Shown piece by piece: positions 11,849 to 21,362 of a stretch of DNA of 64,000 bases. The stretch is taken from assembly GCF_016464705.1 (NCBI RefSeq), contig NZ_JAEHOB010000001.1, positions 1 to 64,000 on the forward strand, given 5' to 3'. The notes under the pieces are model-generated. The model made no database searches, was not told where the DNA came from, and saw only the letters and a program-made list of their open reading frames with translations. The position numbers and the translations under genes are program-made. Every line of letters begins with the position of its first letter. The stretch's first letter is position 1. This DNA is from Qaidamihabitans albus (GTDB lineage Bacteria; Actinomycetota; Actinomycetes; Mycobacteriales; Pseudonocardiaceae).

Positions 11849-12739
11849 CTACTCGGCGACCTTCTTGACAGCGTGCCCACCGAACTGGTTGCGCAGCGCG
11901 GCCACGGCACGCATCGCCGCGGAGTCCTCCTGCCGCGAGGCGAACCGCGCGAACAGCGCCGCCGAGATCACCGGCGCGGGCACCGCGTTGTTGATCGCCT
12001 CTTCGAGCGTCCAGCGGCCCTCGCCGGAGTCCTCGACATATCCTTCGAGGTCGTCCAGCTCGGGGTCCTCCTGCAACGCCCGGACCAGGAGTTCGAGCAG
12101 CCAGGACCGCACCACCGTGCCCCGCTGCCATGCGGTGATCACCGCGGGCACGTCCTCGACGACCTTCGCCGCCTCCAGCAGCTCGAAGCCCTCGGCGTAG
12201 GCCTGCATCAACCCGTACTCGATGCCGTTGTGCACCATCTTCGCGTAGTGCCCGGCACCGACCGAGCCCGCGTGCGCGAAGCCCTCCTCGCGCGGACCGT
12301 CCGGACGCAGCGCGTCGAACACCGGCATCGCCCTATCGACGTCGGCCTTCGTGCCGCCGACCATCAGGCCGTAGCCGTTGTCCTTGCCCCACACGCCGCC
12401 GGAGACACCCGCGTCGATGAAACCGATCCCCTTCGTCGCCAGCTGGTCGGCGTGCAGCTTGTCGTCGGTGAACTTGGAGTTGCCCCCGTCGATCAGGACG
12501 TCGCCCTCGTCGAGCAGTTCGGCAAGCTCGTCGATCGTCTGCCGCGTGGGTTCACCGGCGGGCACCATGACCCAGACGAGGCGCGGGGCTTCGAGCGCGG
12601 CGACCAGCTTCTGGAGGGAGCCGGTGTCGCTGATCTCGGGGTCGCGGTCGTAACCGACCACCTCGTGACCGGCCGCGCGCACCCGCTCGCGCATGTTGAA
12701 ACCCATCCTGCCCAGGCCGACGAGTCCGAGCTGAACCAT
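11849..12739 (-). CDS. gnd: 6-phosphogluconate dehydrogenase (decarboxylating, short form)
   Basis: 296 residues, the short class used by actinobacteria rather than the about 470-residue form. It oxidises 6-phosphogluconate to ribulose 5-phosphate and CO2 in the pentose phosphate pathway. The nucleotide-binding motif GLGRMG is at 8-13; DGGNSKFTDD is the substrate-binding region, and VSGGVWGKDNGYGLMVGG and KMVHNGIEYGLMQAYAEGF (catalytic Lys) follow. The residues after the second dinucleotide strand (YDRDPE) suggest NAD rather than NADP, which is inference. Its place between dnaN and recF is conserved in the phylum. Confidence 0.93.
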   Translation of the reverse strand: MVQLGLVGLGRMGFNMRERVRAAGHEVVGYDRDPEISDTGSLQKLVAALEAPRLVWVMVPAGEPTRQTIDELAELLDEGDVLIDGGNSKFTDDKLHADQLATKGIGFIDAGVSGGVWGKDNGYGLMVGGTKADVDRAMPVFDALRPDGPREEGFAHAGSVGAGHYAKMVHNGIEYGLMQAYAEGFELLEAAKVVEDVPAVITAWQRGTVVRSWLLELLVRALQEDPELDDLEGYVEDSGEGRWTLEEAINNAVPAPVISAALFARFASRQEDSAAMRAVAALRNQFGGHAVKKVAE

Positions 12740-12785
12740 GAAGTCCCCTTAGTGCTTGTCTTGCTCCACCGGTCGTGCTGGATGC

Positions 12786-13919
12786 TCAACCGGGCAGCCG
12801 CACCGGCATGAGCAGGTAGAGGTAGCCGGGCACGACCTCGCCGTTCTCGTCGGCCGGCTTGACCAGCGCGGGCCGGTTGGGCGTGGTGAACGTCAACTCG
12901 GCCCGGTCCGCGTGCAGCGCACCGAGCCCGTCGACGAGATAACCGGGGTTGAAGGCAATGGTCACCGGCTCACCCTCGTAGTCGACCGGCAGCTCTTCCT
13001 CGGCGCTGCCCTCGTCGTCCCCGCCCGCGGAAAGCCGCAGGGAGCCTTCCGCGAACTCCAGCCGGACCTGGGTACCCCGCTCGGCGACCAGCGACACACG
13101 CTTGATGGCCTCCGCGAGCGCCGACACGCCGAGGACGGCCCGGGAGGTGTGCTGCGCGGGCAGCAGCTGCCGGTAGGGCGGGAACTCCGCGTCGAGCAGG
13201 CGGGTGGTGGTGAAGCGGCCCGAACCGGCGAGCCCGAGCAGGCCGTCCCCGCCGGCGAGGCCGACCTGGACCGTTCCGCCGCTCGCGCCGAGCGACTTCG
13301 CGGCATCGGCGAGTGTGCGGGCAGGGACCAGCACCGACGCGTCGGTCAGCCCTTCTGCCGGCTGCCAGCTGAACTCGCGCATGGCGAGGCGGAAGCGGTC
13401 GGTGGCGACGAGCGTCAGCGTGCTGCCGGTGATCTCCAGGCGCATGCCGGTGAGCATCGGCAGCGTGTCGTCCTTGCCCGCGGCGACCGCGACCTGGCCG
13501 ACCGCCTGCGCGAACGCGTCACCCGCGACCTCACCGGCGAGCGTGGGCTGAGCGGGGAGCTGGGGGTAGTCCTCGACCGGCATGGTCGGGAGGCTGAACC
13601 GCGCGTTACCGCAGGTGATGGAGGCGCGGGCACCGTCGACGGCGATCTCCACGGGCTGTGCCGGCAGTGCCTTGGTGATGTCGGCGAGCAGCCTGCCGGA
13701 GACGAGGGTCCGGCCGCCGTCGGCGATCGTCGCTGGGACCCCGACCGTCGCGGAGACCTCATAGTCGAACCCGGACACGGTCAGCGCGTCGGACCCACCG
13801 TCGCCACCGGCGTCGAGCAGGACCCCACCGAGCACGGGGACCGGCGGCCTGGAGGGCAGGCTGCGAGCCACCCAGGCGACGGCGTCGGCAAGCCCGTCGC
13901 GCTCGACGCGGATTTTCAT
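12786..13919 (-). CDS. dnaN: DNA polymerase III beta subunit (sliding clamp)
   Basis: 377 residues, three-domain clamp of normal length. It forms a ring dimer that tethers the replicative polymerase. The start [21 protein letters not shown] and the C-terminal [12 protein letters not shown] are typical, and an AAGG-type ribosome site precedes the ATG. It is the first gene leftward of oriC, not next to dnaA as usual, because two extra genes lie between oriC and dnaA. Confidence 0.97.
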   Translation of the reverse strand: MKIRVERDGLADAVAWVARSLPSRPPVPVLGGVLLDAGGDGGSDALTVSGFDYEVSATVGVPATIADGGRTLVSGRLLADITKALPAQPVEIAVDGARASITCGNARFSLPTMPVEDYPQLPAQPTLAGEVAGDAFAQAVGQVAVAAGKDDTLPMLTGMRLEITGSTLTLVATDRFRLAMREFSWQPAEGLTDASVLVPARTLADAAKSLGASGGTVQVGLAGGDGLLGLAGSGRFTTTRLLDAEFPPYRQLLPAQHTSRAVLGVSALAEAIKRVSLVAERGTQVRLEFAEGSLRLSAGGDDEGSAEEELPVDYEGEPVTIAFNPGYLVDGLGALHADRAELTFTTPNRPALVKPADENGEVVPGYLYLLMPVRLPG

Positions 13920-14383
13920 GCGCCCATCCTTTCGACAGCCGAGCCGCTTCGGCTCGAAAGACCCGGCAGACCACCCGGTCGCGTTTCCCGTGAGCTTGGG
14001 GCGATCGAGGGCTGCCGGACGAACCAGGTGTGGTCACCCACGTTAGAGCGTGACGGGCGCCGGCGTCACCTCGGCCCGGCGGTCGATTTGTCGACCCGGA
14101 GCGAGGTGTCCCCAACTCGGAGCTTCGCTTGTTTTTGTTTTGTTCTCTCCAAGAGAAGCTCTTGTTCAGTGACAGTAGTAAGGGCTGTGGGTTGTGTGGA
14201 CAGCGCTCGTCGTCGCTGGTCTTACGGCGCGGCGTGGTGTGGACAGCCGGGGTGCTCTTCCGGTGGACAGTTCGGGCGATCGGTGGAGGGATTCGGGCCG
14301 TCCGCAACCGGTCCACATCCATCCACAGTTGTCCACACCGCTGTCCCCAGTTGTGGGTCGGTCTGTGCCCAGGTTCTGCACTG
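13920..14383. other. oriC region (replication origin)
   Basis: 464 bp without a gene. The stretch 14195-14349 holds a cluster of DnaA boxes: TGTGGACAG at 14195-14203 and 14238-14246 (reverse CTGTCCACA), GGTGGACAG at 14262-14270, CGGTCCACA at 14309-14317, CCATCCACA at 14319-14327, a perfect TTGTCCACA at 14329-14337 and CTGTCCCCA at 14341-14349. Toward dnaN, a T-rich run (14128-14150) lies between near-perfect 11-bp inverted repeats (14121-14131 and 14150-14160) and is the best unwinding-element candidate. Flanking gene orientation agrees with a bidirectional origin here. Confidence 0.85.
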
Positions 14384-15223
14384 TCAGCACACACCGAAAC
14401 GTGGCCCGGATCGCCCCGAGTGAGTGATGACGGCGCCGGCGCTCGCGGCGCAGACACACGCGATCGCGATCCATTCCACGGGGCGGAGAAGCTCGGCGAG
14501 CACCACCGTCCCGGCGAGCCCGGCGGCCGCGGGCTCCAGACTCTCCAGCACGCCGACGACGCGCGGTGGCAGACGGCGCAATGCGGCGAGGTCGAGCGAG
14601 TACGGGATCACCGCGGACAGGACGGCGACCGCCGCGCCGGCGAGCAGTACCCCGGGATCGAGCAACGCCGCACCGCCTTCGGCGATGCCGAACGGCAGGT
14701 ACAGCGCGGCAGCCCAGCAGACCGCGAACGTGAGTGGCGCGCTCGTTTCGCTGAGCCGCCCGGCTCGCTCGCTCAGCAACAGATAGATCGCCATCGCGGC
14801 CCCCGAGGCGAGGGCGAGCAGCACGCCCAAGGGTGTCCCGGCGCCCGTACCGTGGAACAGCCACACGCCAGAACCGGCCAGCGCCGCGAGCGCGGCATCC
14901 ACCGGTCGCCGGGAACTCAGTAGTGCCAACGTGATCGGGCCGAGGAGTTGCAGGGTCGCCGCCATCCCGAGCGGGAGGTGCGCGAGCGCCGGGTAGATGA
15001 GGTTCATCCCGGCGATCGCCGTGCCGAGGCCGAGTATCGACCCGAGGCCGGATCGCGGCCGCGGCAACGCGGGCCGGTGCACGGCGAGGAGTACGAGCGC
15101 CGCGACGGTCAACCGGAGCGCGGCCACACCGAGCGGGCCCGCTTCACCGGAGAGCTGCTTGCCGAACGACTGTCCGAACTGGACGCTGATGACGCTGCCG
15201 AGCACGAAGGTCCACGGGGGCAT
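14384..15223 (-). CDS. EamA/DMT family transporter (RhtA-like exporter)
   Basis: 279 residues if translation starts at ATG 15223 (MPPWTFVLGS); an in-frame start at 15274 would leave almost no room for a promoter. About ten membrane helices in two EamA halves, with a glutamate-containing SLEPAAAGLAG segment typical of the RhtA/YdcZ-like subgroup that exports amino acids such as threonine or homoserine. The substrate is inferred only at family level. It is divergent from a LysR regulator, the usual layout of a self-regulated exporter pair, and lies directly beside oriC. Confidence 0.8.
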   Translation of the reverse strand: MPPWTFVLGSVISVQFGQSFGKQLSGEAGPLGVAALRLTVAALVLLAVHRPALPRPRSGLGSILGLGTAIAGMNLIYPALAHLPLGMAATLQLLGPITLALLSSRRPVDAALAALAGSGVWLFHGTGAGTPLGVLLALASGAAMAIYLLLSERAGRLSETSAPLTFAVCWAAALYLPFGIAEGGAALLDPGVLLAGAAVAVLSAVIPYSLDLAALRRLPPRVVGVLESLEPAAAGLAGTVVLAELLRPVEWIAIACVCAASAGAVITHSGRSGPRFGVC

Positions 15224-15296
15224 GCGGCGAGTCTGCGGCGAAACGGCGGCAACCTGAAGCTGAAGTTTCCGCACGGAATCCTTTAGCGTGGACTAC

Positions 15297-16214
15297 ATGA
15301 TCGACCTACGGCGGCTGCATGTGCTGCGTGTCCTCGCCGAGCAGGGCACGATCACGGCGACCGCCGCGACACTGCACCTGACGCCGTCCGCGGTCTCGCA
15401 GCAGTTGCGGTTGCTGAGCCGGGACGTGGGCGTGCGGCTGCTGCGCCGGGACGGCAGGCGGGTGCGGCTGACCCCCGCCGCGCTGGCGTTGCTCGAACAC
15501 ACCGAGACGCTTTACGCCCAGTGGGAGCGCGCGAGGGCGGAACTCGCCGAGCACGGCACGGCGCCTGCCGGACGGCTGGTGTTCTGTGGGGTGTCGTCGG
15601 CGATCGCGGCGCTGCTGGCGCCCGCCGCTACCCGGCTGCACCGCGAGTACCCACGGCTGACCGTGCACATCCGCGAGGACGAGAGCGGCGACTGCTACGG
15701 GTTGCTACACGGCGAGGACGCCGACATCGCCGTCGTCCTGCCCACGTCCGACGCGCCCCCGGAGGGCGACCCACGCTTCGATCGGCAGCCGCTGCTGGAT
15801 GATCCGCAGGACCTGCTCGTGCCGGTCGGGCACCCGCTCGCCGACGCGGGCAGCGTGGCACTCGCCGACGCCGCCGGTGAACCGTGGATCGTGAAACCGC
15901 CGCACAACGACACCTATCCGTTGCTCGTCACCGCGTGCGCGGCGGCGGGTTTCACGCCGCGGATCTCGCACCACGTCAAGGAGTGGTTCGCCGTGTCGGC
16001 GCTCGTCGCGGAGGGGGCCGGGGTATGCCTGCTGCCGCGACTGGTCCCCGTTCCGGAGCGGCATGCCGTGCTCCGGATTCCGTTGCACGGCAAGCCGTGG
16101 CCGTCCCGCCGGTTCATCACCTGCGTGCGCCGGGGCAGCGCGAGCTCACCGGCGATTGCGGCGGGGCTGACCGCGGTGCGCGAGGTCGCCACCACTGCCT
16201 TGCGTGGTGTTTGA
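15297..16214 (+). CDS. LysR family transcriptional regulator
   Basis: 305 residues from ATG 15297 (MIDLRRLHVLRVLAEQGTIT); a GTG three codons earlier is possible. The N-terminal winged helix-turn-helix spans about 1-60 (ATAATLHLTPSAVSQQLRLLSRDVG). The two-lobed periplasmic-binding-like effector domain follows from about 90. Divergent from the EamA exporter with a gap of about 70 bp, so it probably controls that gene in response to the exported compound. Its last codons overlap a sequence repeating the 3' end of dnaA. Confidence 0.88.
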   Translation: MIDLRRLHVLRVLAEQGTITATAATLHLTPSAVSQQLRLLSRDVGVRLLRRDGRRVRLTPAALALLEHTETLYAQWERARAELAEHGTAPAGRLVFCGVSSAIAALLAPAATRLHREYPRLTVHIREDESGDCYGLLHGEDADIAVVLPTSDAPPEGDPRFDRQPLLDDPQDLLVPVGHPLADAGSVALADAAGEPWIVKPPHNDTYPLLVTACAAAGFTPRISHHVKEWFAVSALVAEGAGVCLLPRLVPVPERHAVLRIPLHGKPWPSRRFITCVRRGSASSPAIAAGLTAVREVATTALRGV

Positions 16215-16223
16215 TTTGCGACG
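16192..16223. repeat. imperfect direct copy of the dnaA 3' end
   Basis: These 32 bp match 16289-16320, the last codons of dnaA, at 26 of 32 positions, including a shared GTTTGATT and GCGACG core. The copy straddles the LysR stop codon. This may be a duplication scar left when the exporter/regulator pair arrived, or a shared terminator-region repeat. Confidence 0.5.
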
Positions 16224-16249
16224 CGTCGCAGGCTCCGCGTTGCGTGGTG

Positions 16250-16304
16250 GCGCGCGCGGCAGGCGGCCTTCGTTCGGTGCGGGTCTTGCTACTGCCGCGC
16301 GCGC
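16250..16304. terminator. inverted repeat between convergent lysR and dnaA
   Basis: A perfect 13-bp GC-rich inverted repeat (arms 16250-16262 and 16292-16304) with a 29-nt loop. The right arm lies in the last codons of dnaA. There is no T-run, so intrinsic termination is only plausible. It separates two convergent genes. Confidence 0.4.
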
Positions 16305-17926
16305 TGTTTGATTCGCGACGTCAGCTCTTGCACCTGGTCGTAGATCCGCCGCCGTTCGGCCATCTCCTTGCGGATCTTCTTGTCGGCGTGCATCACCGTG
16401 GTGTGGTCGCGGCCGCCGAACGTCTGGCCGATGCGCGGCAGGGACATGTCGGTGAGCTCCCGGCACAGGTACATCGCGATCTGCCGTGCCGTCGCGAGCG
16501 CCTTCGTCTTCCCCGGCCCGCAGAGATCGTCCATCGTGACGTCGAAGAAGTCCGCCGTGACCCCCATGATGGTGGATGCGCTGATCTCCGGTGCCTGCGA
16601 GTCGGGGATCAGGTCCCGGAGCACGATCTCGGCGAGACCGACATCCACCGGCTGCTGGTTGAGCGAGGCGAACGCGGTCACGCGGATGAGCGCGCCCTCC
16701 AGCTCGCGGATGTTGGCCTCGATGCGGGCGGCGATGAACTCGAGGACGTCACCGGGCACGGCCAGCCGGTCCTGCGCCGCCTTCTTCCGCAGGATCGCGA
16801 TGCGGGTCTCCAGCTCGGGCGGCTGGATATCGGTGATGAGACCCCACTCGAACCGGGTACGCAGCCGGTCCTCCAGCGTTTCCAGCCGCTTCGGTGGCCG
16901 GTCGGAGGAGACCACGATCTGCTTGTTGGCGTTGTGCAGGGTGTTGAAGGTGTGGAAGAACTCCTCCTGAGTTCCTTCCTTCCCCTCGAGGAACTGGATG
17001 TCGTCGACGAGCAGAATGTCGATGTCGCGGTAGCGCCGCTGGAACGCGACCTTGCGGTCGTCGCGCAGCGAGTTGATGAAGTCGTTGGTGAACTCTTCGG
17101 TCGATACGTAACGCACGCGCATACCGGGAAACAGCCGCTGCGCGTAGTGCCCGACTGCGTGCAGCAGGTGAGTCTTGCCCAGCCCCGACTCGCCCCAGAT
17201 GAACAGCGGGTTGTAGGCCCGCGACGGCGCCTCGGCGACCGCGACGGCCGCCGCGTGGGCGAACCGGTTGGACGCGCCGATCACGAAGGTGTCGAACGTG
17301 TACTTCTCGTTCAGGCGCGTCTTGGAGGTCTGCGGCTGTGCCGGCGCGGTGTACGGCTGCCCGGCGATCGGCTGCCCGGAGAAGGTCGGCCAGATCTCGT
17401 GGACCGCGGCGAGCGCGTCGCCTTCCTCGTCGACCTCCTCGTCACCGTCGTCTCCCGGTTCCGCCTGCCTGGTCGGCGCGGACGCCGACTGCTGTGGAAC
17501 GGGCAACTCGGTCGAGTCGGCCCTGGAGTGCCGGACGGCCGGGACGGTGACGGTGTCGTCCGTGGGCGGCATCGGCGGGGCTTCCGTGCGCGGACCGTTG
17601 CCGTTGTCCGCCCGTCCGGGTGAGCTCGTGTATCGACTGTGTGCCGTGGGGGTGGGCGGGGCATCGGCGGTGTCGACCTTCACCGCGAGCGAGACGTCGC
17701 GGCCCAGCCTGCGCGACAGCGCGTCGGTTATCGGCTCCCGCAGCGCACGCTCGATGGCCTCCTTGGCGAAGTCGCTCGGCGCCGCAAGGAGGGCGGTGCC
17801 GTCGAGCAGGCCGATGGGCCTGGTAACGCGCATCCAGGCACGCTGCTGGGGGGACAGGGTTCCGTCGGCGAGTTCTCTGACGACCTGCTCCCAGACGACT
17901 GTCAGGTTCAGCTGGTGTTCAGACAC
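16289..17926 (-). CDS. dnaA: chromosomal replication initiator DnaA
   Basis: 545 residues from GTG 17926 ([16 protein letters not shown]), preceded by a GGAGGGGAG-like ribosome site; this start matches the family better than the longer frame from 17959. Domain I covers about 1-85, then a long acidic Pro-rich linker (to about 195). The AAA+ domain has Walker A GESGLGKT at 235-242 and Walker B VDDIQF. The C-terminal DNA-binding domain carries the signature [15 protein letters not shown]. It opens oriC and recruits helicase. DnaA boxes upstream (18017-18037) indicate autoregulation. Confidence 0.97.
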   Translation of the reverse strand: MSEHQLNLTVVWEQVVRELADGTLSPQQRAWMRVTRPIGLLDGTALLAAPSDFAKEAIERALREPITDALSRRLGRDVSLAVKVDTADAPPTPTAHSRYTSSPGRADNGNGPRTEAPPMPPTDDTVTVPAVRHSRADSTELPVPQQSASAPTRQAEPGDDGDEEVDEEGDALAAVHEIWPTFSGQPIAGQPYTAPAQPQTSKTRLNEKYTFDTFVIGASNRFAHAAAVAVAEAPSRAYNPLFIWGESGLGKTHLLHAVGHYAQRLFPGMRVRYVSTEEFTNDFINSLRDDRKVAFQRRYRDIDILLVDDIQFLEGKEGTQEEFFHTFNTLHNANKQIVVSSDRPPKRLETLEDRLRTRFEWGLITDIQPPELETRIAILRKKAAQDRLAVPGDVLEFIAARIEANIRELEGALIRVTAFASLNQQPVDVGLAEIVLRDLIPDSQAPEISASTIMGVTADFFDVTMDDLCGPGKTKALATARQIAMYLCRELTDMSLPRIGQTFGGRDHTTVMHADKKIRKEMAERRRIYDQVQELTSRIKQRARQ

Positions 17927-18505
17927 CCTGCTCCGCTCCCCTCCCCTCGTCGACCGCACCTGTCCGACCGCTCACCGGAGCCGTCACAGCAGGTTCACGT
18001 GGGTACCGCGCAGCAGGTATCCACATAGTTGTCCACAACTGTGCATTAACGTACGGCGACCCGCAGACACTCCACCCGCGGGGATCAAGGTACGCCCGGC
18101 CGGAGCCTCCCACACCTCCGGCAGTGGCACCGAGCCCCTCACTCGGTCAACCGAGAAGAGGCACGCTAACAAGCCCCGCGAGTTGCCACAAGACATCGTT
18201 AGGGGCAAGCATTTCATGGTGTACGGCGTGTTGCCATCCGGCGGCGCGCCGTGCTCATCGGGTAGCGTGCCGGGTGGTTGCTCTGCGCTACACAAGGGGC
18301 CGGTTTCGGTGTCACCGGAGCGAGTGCGTACCCTCGTAAGGTCTACCGCTGACAGCGGGCCCGTTTCGCGTGCCCACGTTCGACTCGCCCCGGCGAGGCG
18401 GAGCGCCCAGGTCGGTAGGAGACACCACAAGAAGACGTGTTGTACGCACGACACGCCCGAGTCAGCGGAAGTCGTGCGTGGAATCGAGACCAGGAGAACT
18501 GAGCC
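17927..18505. promoter_or_regulatory. dnaA/rpmH divergent promoter region
   Basis: A 579-bp gap between the divergent dnaA and rpmH genes. DnaA-box-like GTATCCACA lies at 18017-18025 and a perfect TTGTCCACA at 18029-18037, about 90-110 bp upstream of the dnaA start, where bound DnaA could repress its own gene. No convincing coding region; the remaining about 450 bp presumably hold the rpmH promoter(s), but I could not pick a clear -35/-10 pair. Confidence 0.6.
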
Positions 18506-18649
18506 GTGAGCAAGGGCAAGCGCACCTTTCAGCCGAACAACCGCCGACGCGCGCGGACCCACGGGTTCCGGCTGCGGATGCGCACGCGGGCAGGCAGGGC
18601 CATCCTGGCGGACCGTCGGCGCAAGGGTCGGCAGCGGCTCTCCGCCTGA
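18506..18649 (+). CDS. rpmH: 50S ribosomal protein L34
   Basis: 47 residues from GTG 18506, with AGGAG upstream. Sequence [20 protein letters not shown] and ending [10 protein letters not shown] is the highly basic L34, a component of the large ribosomal subunit. It is the first gene of the rpmH-rnpA-yidD-yidC-jag run. Confidence 0.97.
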   Translation: MSKGKRTFQPNNRRRARTHGFRLRMRTRAGRAILADRRRKGRQRLSA

Positions 18650-18671
18650 TTCCGCCACTGCGAGGCGCGGC

Positions 18672-19097
18672 GTGCTTCCGGCCAACGCTCGCCTGCGGCG
18701 GAGTGAGGAATTCCGTGCGGTCATGCGCGGCGGCGCCCGAGCGGGGCGCCGCCGCCTCGTGCTGCACGCGCTCGCTTCTCCGGACGGCCCGGAGAGGGGG
18801 CGGAAGGCGGGTTTCGTGGTGAGCAAGGCCGTGGGCAACTCGGTGGTGCGCCACCGGGTCACCAGGCGCCTGCGGCACCTCGTCGCCGATCGTTTAGGAA
18901 CCTTGCCGGATGGTTGCGCGTTGGTCGTACGGGCGCTACCTGCCTCGGCCGGCGCGAGCAGTGCCGAGCTCGGCTCCGACCTCGACGCCGCCCTGCGGCG
19001 ACTGAACCTCCTGCCGGCCGGCCGGGTCGGCAAGCCGGACGGCTCCGGGCGGCGTGCTGCGCCGGGAGCCGGCCACGACAATGGACCAGCGGTGTGA
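18672..19097 (+). CDS. rnpA: ribonuclease P protein component
   Basis: 141 residues from GTG 18672. Basic protein subunit of RNase P, which supports 5' maturation of tRNAs. The conserved central region [26 protein letters not shown] contains the RNR-type RNA-binding motif. The C-terminal about 30 residues are a Gly/Ala-rich extension. It lies 22 bp after rpmH, and its stop overlaps the GTG of yidD. Confidence 0.93.
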   Translation: MLPANARLRRSEEFRAVMRGGARAGRRRLVLHALASPDGPERGRKAGFVVSKAVGNSVVRHRVTRRLRHLVADRLGTLPDGCALVVRALPASAGASSAELGSDLDAALRRLNLLPAGRVGKPDGSGRRAAPGAGHDNGPAV

Positions 19098-19432
19098 GCG
19101 AAGCGCAGATGGCCGGCAACGCCTCCTCGGAGTCGGCCGAGTCCCAGGAATCCAGCGGTCCGGCGCGTCCGACGCCGGCGGCCTGGGTGCTGCTGCTCCC
19201 CATCCGCCTGTATCGCAGTATCTCGCAGTATCTCCCCCCGATGTGCCGGTTCTATCCGAGCTGCAGTGCGTACGCGGCCGAGGCGCTGACCCGCCACGGC
19301 GCCGCGCGCGGCTCGTACCTGGCGATGCGCCGGTTGTTGCGGTGCGGTCCCTGGACCCCGCCCGGCCGAGACCCTGTGCCGGAGAAGTTCACCTTCCGAC
19401 GCCAAAGTCCTGGTATGTCTACCGAGGAGTAG
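19094..19432 (+). CDS. yidD: membrane protein insertion efficiency factor YidD
   Basis: 112 residues from the GTG that overlaps the rnpA stop (GTGA, 19094-19097); an ATG at 19109 is an alternative. The core [20 protein letters not shown], then [13 protein letters not shown] and GPWTPPG..DPVP, is the YidD (DUF37) signature with paired cysteines. It is an amphipathic, membrane-associated protein thought to help YidC. The N-terminus is Ser/Glu-rich. It ends 4 bp before yidC. Confidence 0.92.
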   Translation: MSEAQMAGNASSESAESQESSGPARPTPAAWVLLLPIRLYRSISQYLPPMCRFYPSCSAYAAEALTRHGAARGSYLAMRRLLRCGPWTPPGRDPVPEKFTFRRQSPGMSTEE

Positions 19433-19436
19433 CTCA

Positions 19437-20558
19437 GTGCTCGACTTCATCTACTACCCCGTGTCGTTCATCCTTTGGTGCTGGCACAAGGTATTCGGGT
19501 TCGTCTTCAGCGAGGACAACGCGATCTCCTGGGTCCTCGCGATCATCTTCCTGACCTTCACGGTCCGCGGCATCATGTTCAAGCCGTTCGTGAAGCAGGT
19601 CCGGTCGATGAAGAAGATGCAGGACTTCGCGCCGGAGATCAAGAAGGTCCAGAAGAAGTACGCGAACGACCGGCAGCGCCAGGCGCAGGAGATGCAGAAG
19701 CTCCAGCGCGAGCACGGGGTCAACCCGCTCGGCAGCTGCCTGCCGATGCTGCTGCAGATCCCGGTCTTCATCGGTCTGAACTGGGTGCTCCGCAACTTCC
19801 AGGCCGGCCGGGAGGGCAACTACTTCTTCGACGAGGCGGGCGTCAACTCCTACGTCAACGCGAAGATCTTCGGCGTCAACCTCGGCGACGCGATCAACCA
19901 CGTTTCGATGATGGGTGGCGCGCCCGGTGGCGAGAGCGGTTGGAGCTGGGAGGTGGCTCCGGTCGCGGTGCCGCTGATGATCATCGCCAGCGTCGCGACC
20001 CACTTCACGGCGCGGCACTCGGTGGCCCGGCAGAACCCGGCCTCGGCGACTCAGCAGACCGCGATGATGAACAAGCTGACGCTGTGGATCTTCCCCGCCG
20101 GTGTGCTCATCTTCGGTGCGTTCTTCCCCATCGGTCTGCTGCTGTACTGGCTCGCCAACAACGGCTGGACGCTCATGCAGCAGCGGCTCGTCTACACGAA
20201 GATCGACAAGGAAGAAGAGGCGAAGAAGGCCGAGGTCGTCGAGAAGCGCACCAACCTCGCACCGAAGCCGGGCCAGAAGCCGCAGGTCGGACAGAAGCCG
20301 AAGCCGGCCCAGAAGCCGGCCCAGCAGGCGAAGTCCTCGGAGTCCGGCGAGGCCGCCGACTCCGAGCCGAAGGAGAGCACCGACTCGGGTCCGGCGAAGA
20401 ACGGCACGGCCCCCAAGAACGGCAAGTCCCCGAGAAGCGGCAAGTCCCCGAAGAGCGGTAGCAGCGCCAAGGGCGGTGGCGCCTGGGCGAAGAACGGCGG
20501 GAACCAGCAACGCCCCGCCACTCAGGGCAAGAAGGCGCAAGGGCGTAAGCGACGTTGA
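19437..20558 (+). CDS. yidC: membrane protein insertase YidC
   Basis: 373 residues. Inserts and folds inner-membrane proteins alone or with SecYEG. It has the short Gram-positive architecture: an initial helix, cytoplasmic coiled-coil hairpin (KKMQDFAPEIKKVQKKYAND), conserved core GSCLPMLLQIPVFIGLN and further helices. From about residue 255 it carries a long Lys/Pro/Ser-rich cytoplasmic tail that probably contacts ribosomes. The GTG start follows a GAGGAG site within the end of yidD. Confidence 0.95.
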   Translation: MLDFIYYPVSFILWCWHKVFGFVFSEDNAISWVLAIIFLTFTVRGIMFKPFVKQVRSMKKMQDFAPEIKKVQKKYANDRQRQAQEMQKLQREHGVNPLGSCLPMLLQIPVFIGLNWVLRNFQAGREGNYFFDEAGVNSYVNAKIFGVNLGDAINHVSMMGGAPGGESGWSWEVAPVAVPLMIIASVATHFTARHSVARQNPASATQQTAMMNKLTLWIFPAGVLIFGAFFPIGLLLYWLANNGWTLMQQRLVYTKIDKEEEAKKAEVVEKRTNLAPKPGQKPQVGQKPKPAQKPAQQAKSSESGEAADSEPKESTDSGPAKNGTAPKNGKSPRSGKSPKSGSSAKGGGAWAKNGGNQQRPATQGKKAQGRKRR

Positions 20559-20587
20559 CGCTGTCGGGGCTGGAGAGGAGAAACCAC

Positions 20588-21145
20588 ATGTCGGAGACGG
20601 TCGAGGTGATCGGCGCCGATCAGGATGAGGCGGTTCCGGAGGAAACGGATACCGGCACCGAGGAGTCGTCACCGGATGCGGATGACGATCTCCTCGTGCA
20701 GGAGGGCGACATCGCGGGCGACTACCTGGAGCGGTTGCTGGACGTCCTGGACTACGACGGCGACATCGACCTCGATGTGGAGGCCAGCAGGGCGGTCGTC
20801 AGCATCGACGGCGGTGAGGACCTGGAGAAGCTGGTCGGTCCGCGGGGCACTGTCCTCGAGGCACTGCAGGAGCTGACCCGGCTGGCCGTGCAGCAGCAGA
20901 CGGGTACGCGGAGTCGGCTGATGCTGGACGTCGCGGGTTGGCGCGCGGGACGCCGGGAAGAGTTGCGCGAGCTCGGCCGGACGACCGCGGAGTCGGTGTT
21001 GTCGTCGGGTGAGCGGGTGCGGCTGCAGCCGATGAGCCCGTTCGAGCGGAAGGTCGTACACGATGCGGTCGCCGCGGTGGACGGGGTGCGGAGTGAGAGC
21101 GAAGGCGAGGAGCCGAAGCGGCGCGTGGTCGTGCTCCCGGAGTGA
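20588..21145 (+). CDS. jag: Jag/KhpB family RNA-binding protein (KH and R3H domains)
   Basis: 185 residues from ATG 20588, preceded by GAGAGGAG. Acidic N-terminus, then a KH-like domain (about 50-115, LEKLVGPRGTVLEALQELTRLAV) and an R3H domain at the C-terminus (MSPFERKVVHDAVAAVDGVRSES). The family binds small and messenger RNA and influences cell division and envelope synthesis in other Gram-positives. It always follows yidC, here after 29 bp. Confidence 0.93.
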   Translation: MSETVEVIGADQDEAVPEETDTGTEESSPDADDDLLVQEGDIAGDYLERLLDVLDYDGDIDLDVEASRAVVSIDGGEDLEKLVGPRGTVLEALQELTRLAVQQQTGTRSRLMLDVAGWRAGRREELRELGRTTAESVLSSGERVRLQPMSPFERKVVHDAVAAVDGVRSESEGEEPKRRVVVLPE

Positions 21146-21212
21146 CACTCAGCGCAGAGCGCAGAAAGCGGCCTACCGGAACCCCGGTGGGCCGCTTTTC
21201 TTTGCGCGGTCC

Positions 21213-21226
21213 GTTTCACGTGAAAC
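21213..21226. promoter_or_regulatory. parS site GTTTCACGTGAAAC
   Basis: Exact 14-bp parS palindrome in the gap between jag and rsmG. ParB loads here as a CTP-dependent clamp and spreads to form the segregation complex. Confidence 0.92.
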
Positions 21227-21325
21227 GGACCGCGCGGACGGTACGAAGCCGCAGTGGAGTTCTCCACACTTACGGACTGTCGCGCCGATCCGACGGCGGC
21301 ATCGGGGACAATCGACCTACGCCCA

Positions 21326-21339
21326 GTTTCACGTGAAAC
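21326..21339. promoter_or_regulatory. parS site GTTTCACGTGAAAC
   Basis: Second exact parS palindrome, 113 bp from the first and about 25 bp upstream of the rsmG start. Confidence 0.92.
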
Positions 21340-21362
21340 GGCGACCAACCGAGGAGTGATCA

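Noticed and set aside
18050-18500. Open frames of either strand in the dnaA-rpmH gap as genes.
   Set aside because: They extend from antisense frames of dnaA or yidD, have no ribosome site and show no recognisable domain.
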